From Calonectria ilicicola (lineage: Eukaryota > Ascomycota > Sordariomycetes > Hypocreales > Nectriaceae): a stretch of DNA of 64,000 bases. Of the stretch, positions 57,987 through 64,000 are shown piece after piece. The stretch's first letter is position 1; each line of letters opens with the position of its first letter. The stretch is from contig CP085827.1 of assembly GCA_020809705.1 (NCBI GenBank), forward strand, positions 1,860,001 through 1,924,000, given 5' to 3'. Both the position numbers and the translations under genes were made by a program. Under the pieces are notes generated by a model. The model was not told the origin of the DNA, did not search any database, and saw only the letters and a program-made list of their open reading frames with translations.

Positions 57987-58384
57987 TTAGCAGCCACCGT
58001 TGTGGCCATTCAAAAGATAGATCGAAATGCAAACTGCACAAGCAGATCTCGAAGGGCTTCCAAGCCAGGGACCTGAACCATTGCACATAGGAGCACAGGC
58101 TGCGTTGGGGTCACACTTCTTTGCCCGTGCGACAAGAGCAGACTCATCGCGAGCCTCAACCCCTTCGTCGAGGAAAATTCTTTCAAGCTCCTGCTGGATC
58201 TCAAGAGCTTGCTCCGAAGTAAATTCCTGTGATTCAGGAATGGCCGATGGGAATGCTACATATATTTAGTTAGCGGTGACTCATTGGAAGTCCCTTGGAA
58301 CTTGCTCTGAGTTGAATTGAGCTTACCAGAAGCTGCAGTCGCAATGAGACTGACAACAAAAGTAGTGGCAATGGCGAAATGCAT
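57987..58384 (-). CDS. Small secreted cysteine-rich peptide with propeptide
   Basis: Two exons, 58384-58327 and 58255-57987, with a 71-bp intron, give 108 aa. The signal peptide is MHFAIATTFVVSLIATAAS. A Glu/Gln-rich spacer (ESQEFTSEQALEIQQELERI) follows, then a dibasic-like site VARAKK. The last 44 residues hold six cysteines (CDPNAACAPMC...ACAVC...GGC) with a Trp and Gly-rich loop. The layout (leader, acidic propeptide, basic cleavage site, compact Cys-rich tail) is that of fungal secreted peptides processed by Kex2, such as antimicrobial or signalling peptides. I do not recognise the family. Too short and split to be found by a simple open-frame search. Confidence 0.8.
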
Positions 58385-58500
58385 TTTGAGATTAGATTGA
58401 AGATATTTGAGTTATGGCAAAAGATCAAAGTAGAATGTGTTGAGAGAAGGTTGGTTGTGAAGGTGATGATTCTCAATTCCACGGCATGGCAATGTGCTGT

Positions 58501-58506
58501 TTTATA
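58501..58506 (-). promoter_or_regulatory. TATA box of the small secreted peptide gene
   Basis: On the minus strand TATAAA lies 117-122 bp upstream of the ATG, at the same spacing as in the other secreted-protein gene. Confidence 0.45.
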
Positions 58507-58882
58507 CTCATCTCAATTCTAAAATGATCTTCTGGAGGCCTCGTTTCTTGCTGCGCATCAATCCCTTCCAACCTTCAGGTTCTCCTGTTTCGCACAATGC
58601 AAACCTCGCCGAACATCACCACTTGCTGAAAGATGTTGTGCGTCTAAAAGGCACCGGGAACCTGTCTCTCCAATCGAGATATTCGTTTCGGGCAGACCCA
58701 GCCAATGGCGGGGAACTTGACAATGGCTCTGCACCATAAGGATCCGCTTTCCATGCTTGGCATCTTACAAGTACTAACAGCTTCCTCGAGAGCATCCTTC
58801 GCCACACATGTGCCCCACCGTGCCCCAGTGATTTTACAGACATCCCGCTGATGTCAGACGGATGAAAGCGAAGCTCGGTGCA
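58507..58882. other. Intergenic region upstream of the peptide gene
   Basis: No coding signal is recognised between the TATA box and the MITE. Confidence 0.45.
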
Positions 58883-59113
58883 CAATACAATCCTTGAAAG
58901 ATTACACCGTCTCTACTTTTCCTGCCATTTCCCGACTGTCTGATGGAAAGATTAGAATATGAATAAAAATAAGTAAGTAAATCAGATATATAATTTATTA
59001 TTATTAGAGTTATTTATTTATTTTAGCTGTCAAATTAACAATTTGAGTAGTTCAGTTCTGTGGTGTCAAACGTAAAGATGTTATCGGGAAACATTCCTAC
59101 AGGGGTTGTGTTG
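58883..59113. mobile_element. MITE, family 1 copy B (231 bp, inverted relative to copy A)
   Basis: Its left end CAATACAATCCTTGAAAG matches the right end of copy A. Its right end, read in reverse, is CAACACAACCCCTG, close to copy A's left end. Internally the reverse strand shares AGAACTGAACTACTCAAA with copy A (one mismatch), an AT-rich core and GGCAGGAAAAGTAGAGA beside the right repeat. Length agrees within 5 bp. The flanking TA is not preserved, so it is older or was altered. Confidence 0.7.
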
Positions 59114-59682
59114 GAGACCTAACCACCAGCTGAGCCACAACACAATGCAGACAAAACAATTCATTGGTTCGGCCAATTCTAAGGCTATTGTTTAAGATTA
59201 AATGGTCCCCGACGGAAAAAAATATTATTAAATTTTAAACAACTCAGCCGGTGATTGGTTTCCTCAAAATGCCAATTGACGTCTAGGAGCAAGATGGAAA
59301 TGCCTCCAGTAAAAGATACTGGCCAATTTCGATCTCCATAGATTGAAGAGTGTGCCGCAACAATGGATGGTGGCATGAGTTTTACTCTCATGAGGCAAGT
59401 TAAAATGTGGATTACACCGCCTAATTCCTTTCTTGGCTGAAAGATCACACAATTAGCCCAAAGGCTGTCGGTGTCTCATTCATTTACAAGCAATCACGGG
59501 TGAATGCTTGTGATAATGCATTGATGCAAACAGTCGAATGGGGGAATCTTTAATTTAGGTTTGCAAGTGTAGCCCATGTGAGTACAACGACATGGACCAA
59601 ATGCCAGTGTTTTTTCCTCTTCATTAATCTATTATTTTGGCTTCAGAGCTGTTGTCCTGTCGAAAATGCCAATGCACCTTGT
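59114..59682. other. Intergenic region
   Basis: 3' flank of the nuclease-like gene. No gene is recognised. Confidence 0.5.
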
Positions 59683-61217
59683 TTACTTGACCCGACTGCT
59701 CCTCTCACTCTCTTGCAACGGTTCAGGCGCCCCGAGCGCTTGCTCCCACCAGGGCAGAAATGCGCCCTGGCACCACCTTGCTAGCCTCCGTAGTGCTGCA
59801 ACAATGCAATAGCATCCATGAATTTCGTCTGATGAGCCAATGTGAAATCCCTCCCAAACAATCTGGTTCTGTTTGTCAGCCAGAGCTACGGCGAGGTGGG
59901 GTGTCGGAGAAAACTTACCATGCGACTCTCTGTTCGTTGGACAAATTCCACGCGCCAACTCGCCCCTTGAACCAAAACTATGGGGATAATGGGAAGGTCG
60001 TCTGGCTTAGCGTTGGGCAATGACTCGAGATGCCGAAACTGAGCTCGAGTCCAAGCGACCAACCGTTCAGGTCCCACTATTGAGCCATCGGCCTTACTGA
60101 TCTTGGTATCAATGCCGATGCCGACGGGTGTATTGGCTTCGTCGCTCAGCTGGATGTGTGTAGCGCGACGGCGAGTGGGGTCAAGCTTTCTGTATCGACG
60201 AAGCGACTTTGCAAGCCTCGAGTCGTCGGGCGGGTCAAGGAAAATGGCATAGTCGGCTTTTACATCAGACAAAAGAGGGTTTGGGTCGCGCAGGTCGGGG
60301 TAGATGCGAGATTGTGTGCTAATACAGCTGTAAGTACTCCGCAGGCTTGTCTTTCTCGGGGATAGGGTTTGAGGCGTACATGTTGCGATACGAGACGTCA
60401 GAATATTCCGGCTCGTCGAGTGCGACTTCAAGCAGCGAGGAATGAACTGCGTCGTTCCAGCCTGCATCGTGCTCCATTCGCTGTTTGCACTTGATTGTCT
60501 TCTGCCGGATAGCCTCTAGTCGTCTGTAAACGTATTCGTCGATGGCCTCGTTGTGGTCGGTCTCGAGAGCAGATGTGTCGTAGAACCAGCTGTCATTTGG
60601 AGGGTTTGCCCAGCTACAATCCTTCATCACGCGAGCCTACAAAGCCCCAAGTGTCAGCAAACTCAACGGTTCCTCGTAGCCATTCCAGTTTTCTCACCTT
60701 CATGGAAAGTGGGATCACTGGGGCTGCTCGCAGCCGGGCAATGTCCTGCATGAGGGGCGTTGGGTGCTGGATACAAGAGATATGCTCCCTCCGTAGTGGA
60801 AAGTTGGTAGCCAGTCGCAGCTCAATCTCTCGCTTCTGAGGGCTCGCAGATCCCCCACGATGGCTCGAGCTCGTTATGATGGATTGGCTATCCGAGGCGG
60901 CATCACCAAAGCTGGTCTCAATCAGACTGCTCACCATGGTCCCTATAGCCTCACCCGGTTAGCACACTACCAAAAAACAGACTAGTCTGGGTCGGGAACA
61001 GACCTGTCCTTCGGGGTGTGACATCGAAATCGGGGATGCAATCCGTGATGCGCGATCGCTTCGTTGGGCTCGGCGTGCGTGACATGATGCCCTCTAGATC
61101 GGGTCTAACAATGACGTTTTCCTCGTTGCCGGCAATCTCGATTTGTCTGAACCAAGCTTCGATAAGCGTGGTGGTTTGGTCGGGGTCGGATGCGCCCGAA
61201 TTGTAGTTGAACACCAT
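59683..61217 (-). CDS. PD-(D/E)XK nuclease-like protein (fungal PDDEXK family)
   Basis: Five exons, 61217-61004, 60942-60698, 60636-60380, 60318-59919 and 59868-59683, with introns of 50-61 bp that all preserve frame, give 433 aa. The N-terminal 150 residues are Ser/Arg-rich and probably disordered. The core then reads SDVKADYAIFLDP, with a candidate metal-binding Asp, and PVGIGIDTKIS, with the D-x-K pair. It continues with ERLVAWTRAQFRHLESL, IPIVLVQGASWRVEFV and the C-terminal QIVWEGFHIGS...GCYCIVAALRRLARW. This order is characteristic of a fungal-only PD-(D/E)XK family of unknown biological role that is expanded in many filamentous fungi. Whether it cuts DNA is unknown. The stop-free joining of five exons supports a functional gene. 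Confidence 0.82.
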
Positions 61218-62233
61218 ATCAACTCAGCAAGACAGACTGGGTCGGCCGTCTCTTATAAAAGCGGGGTTTATATGCAAAACCGTATCGTATTGTCGTTGGG
61301 TCTTTTATTTGGCATTTTTGCTTCTGTTGCGGTGGATTGATTCTCATTTGAGTGCGGCAGAGGCTGAGCGTGTTGACATGACAACACCTGCGATAAGATA
61401 AGGGAGGAGGGGCATGTGAAACAGATACCCTAGAGTGAATAAACGAATTGTATCTTTCAGCTCCAGGGCTTTATGGCCGTGAAGAACATGAAAGAGATGA
61501 TATATTGTGGCATTGTAGTTCCTGATGACGATTGTAGCAAAAGAATTCATGCAAAATCCCATTCGATGTAGACTCGTTGGGCCAATTAACCCTTGCTCTA
61601 CGGCCGGTAGGTTACGCCACAACTGTCACCCAACATTACAACGGAAGATTGGATCTTGACTAATCCGTTCATCGGCTCGTTCAAGGTTGAAAAAGCAATA
61701 AACGCTTACGTAGATAAATCTATAATTAGCGAATATTCTTATTTGTGTCTGCTTTTTTGTCTCCTTTTTTTTTTAATCGCTGTGATGATCCGGTTCATGA
61801 TGATCCCCCTTTGGGTCTCTTAGCGCCATTCAACCACCATACAATTTTCATTGCGCTTATAATGGCTACCTATGTCATTGGAACGAAGACGACATTTGCA
61901 ATGAATAACATATGAATTGACTCAATCAGTTTGCATTGTTCTCCTTGAGAGCGATAGCTGATATCATGAGGAACTGACTTGACCCCATTAGTGGGGCTCG
62001 GGGTTGGCGCCCGAGCTATCGAGCTAAAGTAGTCGGAGGTCGATGCCGACATTATCTTTTCGTCCAGTCATGTAAGCCGCTCGGCGGTACAGAGAGTCGA
62101 TTGCGGGAATGGGAGCCGCCGGCGGCCAAGTGACTTGGGAATTGATATAAGTAGTGCACTCAGAGTAGACGAGAAGATGGTGCTTGTAATTAATTCCCCT
62201 CATAAATTTAAGTCTCATTTAAAAAATACAATC
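61218..62233. other. Divergent intergenic region, about 1 kb
   Basis: Promoters of the nuclease-like gene and the aminotransferase. No gene is recognised; open frames here are short and featureless. Confidence 0.5.
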
Positions 62234-63715
62234 ATGGTTTTCTTTGATGATGTTAAGAAGGGGGCTCCCGACCCCATGTACACCCTCAAGGTGCAGGCGG
62301 ACGGAGACACTAGCCCTCAGAAGGTCGATCTAGGTGTTGGCATCTACCGAAATGAACAGGGCCGTTACAATGAGATGAAGGTGTTAAAAGAGGTTTGTGA
62401 CGATCCTCTAGCTATCTAAGGTGTGACCTATTTACTTACTATATCGTAGGCCAAGGCTGCGCTGGCTGCTGCCAATCCCGATCACGATGTAAGTCGCGCT
62501 TATCAGAACGTGCTCTTCACTCGTTGACCACTCGGCTATAGTACGAAGTCACTACTGGCAACCCTAGTTATCTTAAAAATGCTGCCAAGGTGGTTTTCGG
62601 CAAAGAATCTCCATTAATTAAGTCAGGACAAGTAAGTTCATCTCTATCAAGGCTTATCTAATCATGTGTTGATTAATTATCTAGGTTGCTTCGGTGCAAA
62701 CAATCTCCGGCACTGGCGCTGTCCATCTCGCCTTTGAACTGCTAAGCCGTTCCGTCCCAGGAATGTCAAAGGCTGCATATGTAGGAACTCCCGCATGGGG
62801 AAACTATGTGCCCATGCTGGGCTACGCCGGCCTTGAGGCCAACACATATCGTCATTACGATGCCGAGACGGGCACCGTTGACTGGGAGTCTGTCCTGAAC
62901 GCTGTTCGCACTGCTCCTGAGGGCAGTATCTTTATCCTTCAGGGATGCTGCCACAACCCCACGGCTGCGGATTTTACACAGGAGCAGTGGCAAGTGCTCT
63001 CAGTGGAGCTGAAGGCCCGCAAGCATTTCCCCGTGTTTGATGTTGCCTACCAGGGTCTTGGACACGGCCTCGAAGAGGACATTTACGGTGTGCGACACTT
63101 TGCCGAGCAGGGATTCGAGCTTCTTGTTTGCCAATCATTCGCAAAGAACTTTGCCTTGTACGGCGAGAGAGCCGGTGCTCTGCACGTTGTCGCTGAAACA
63201 GCAGAGAGCGCCGCTGCAGTACACGACCAGCTGCGTTTTCTCATTCGCTCCGAGTTTTCATCCTCTCCTGCATATGGCTCACGCCTTGTTGACATTATTC
63301 TTTCCGACCCCGAGAGGGAAGCTGCTTGGTAAGATTAATTTCTGATATTCATGTAGCCCTGTCGTGCTGACCTTGATTTGTAGGAAGGAAGAGCTCGATG
63401 GCGTCCACCAGAGGCTGCATTATAACCGAGCCAAGCTCCTTGGACTCTTGACCGATGTGTATAAGACCCCAGGCGACTGGAGTGTCATCACAAAAGGAAA
63501 TGGCCTCTTCGCGTACGTTTATGCCCTTGGTTTGAGATGACTCTATCACTAACGTCGATAGTCTTCTGCCCTTGACCCCTGCCCAATGCGAAACCCTCAA
63601 GAAGGAATATCACATTTATCTGGTTAACACCGGCCGTATCACCGTCTCTGGATTGAACGAGAGCAACTTCGACTACGTAGCGAAGTCAATTGATGCTGTT
63701 GTTAGGCAATCCTAG
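62234..63715 (+). CDS. Aspartate aminotransferase, probably cytosolic
   Basis: Six exons, 62234-62392, 62450-62488, 62542-62631, 62685-63328, 63384-63512 and 63562-63715, with introns of 49-57 bp, give 404 aa. It transfers the amino group between aspartate and 2-oxoglutarate with pyridoxal phosphate, linking nitrogen and TCA metabolism. Family marks are VDLGVGIYRNEQG near the N-terminus, TISGTGAVHLAFEL, LQGCCHNPTAADFTQEQW, FDVAYQGLGHG and the PLP-lysine motif SFAKNFALYGERAG (Lys250), ending RITVSGLNESNFDYV. The start MVFFDDVKKG has no presequence, suggesting the cytosol. An upstream in-frame ATG at 62177 would add a basic stretch, so a longer form is not excluded. Confidence 0.92.
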
Positions 63716-64000
63716 GCTAAGTGGTGGATGACAGAGCAAGCTTTGCGACACACAAATTAACTACTGGGGCTGCCCTGCTTAGATTATCTAGAGTGGCACA
63801 TGTATTACAAATTTTAGAGCTTGGAAACCTATATTATAGCCATTGAGAAAAAAAAGTAGGGATATATTAGAGCAAAGCGTTGATCTGGGTCATTGAATTA
63901 TAAATGTCATGGGGAATTAAGTGACTGGTTTGTCGGTAGTAATTGCAATACTTTCGCGCAAAGGCTTGATAGGGATACAAAAGGTATCAGCACAACCAAA
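63716..64000. other. 3' flank of the aminotransferase gene
   Basis: Non-coding to the end of the window; a short A-run lies at 63847-63853. Nothing else is seen. Confidence 0.5.

Noticed and set aside
55176..61217. A secondary-metabolite gene cluster around the methyltransferase
   Set aside because: No synthase, oxidase or transporter accompanies it; the neighbours are a hydrolase, a small secreted peptide and a nuclease-like gene.
1..64000. tRNA, rRNA or CRISPR-like arrays
   Set aside because: I found no cloverleaf-consistent B box with matching A box, no rRNA-like sequence and no regularly spaced repeats.

Overview
The window is nuclear DNA of a filamentous ascomycete. The evidence is short introns (49-84 bp) with GT...CTAAC/CTAAT...AG signals, a Zn2Cys6 regulator, F-box and BTB proteins, fungal-type NCS1 and sugar permeases, and transposons degraded by C-to-T/G-to-A transitions in the manner of RIP (repeat-induced point mutation). 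The gene set would fit a eurotiomycete, but that is an inference; nothing here fixes the genus. Exon structures were worked out by hand from splice signals and reading-frame continuity.

Bases 1-14,930 form an AT-rich island of nested, mutated retrotransposons. The left edge holds a minus-strand Ty3/gypsy relic (gag, protease, start of reverse transcriptase). From about 4,000 to 8,900 lies a second, more decayed gypsy relic. A 787-bp insertion at 5501-6287 interrupts it, flanked by a 16-bp direct duplication and sharing about 600 bp with 3248-3854. At 8952-14320 sits a complete chromovirus-type LTR retrotransposon (212-bp LTRs, TTATT target duplication) whose gag-pol carries many stops. Its 5' LTR and primer site show the 11-nt complementarity expected of Tf1-like self-priming.

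From about 14,930 the base composition becomes normal and genes are dense: an MFS sugar transporter, an S9 peptidase with a VHL-beta-like segment, a protein of unknown fold, a secreted two-exon protein, a BTB protein, a cytosolic phospholipase A2, two F-box-like genes (one with an in-frame stop), a tannase/feruloyl esterase, an NCS1 permease, an arrestin-like protein, a broken carboxylesterase, a cysteine-rich secreted protein tail-to-tail with a Zn2Cys6 transcription factor, a third F-box-like gene, a divergent methyltransferase and alpha/beta hydrolase pair, a second cysteine-rich secreted peptide, a PD-(D/E)XK nuclease-like protein and an aspartate aminotransferase. Functions are mixed; I see no polyketide or peptide synthase cluster. 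Uptake (sugar, purine/cytosine), extracellular hydrolysis (tannase, carboxylesterase relic) and secreted small proteins suggest a saprotrophic or plant-associated lifestyle, but this is only a suggestion.

Two small inverted-repeat transposon families (MITEs) lie between genes: a 236-bp and a 231-bp copy of one family, in opposite orientation at 20.2 and 58.9 kb, and a single 249-bp element with 44-bp terminal inverted repeats and an 8-bp target duplication at 45.9 kb. No tRNA, rRNA or CRISPR-like array was recognised.
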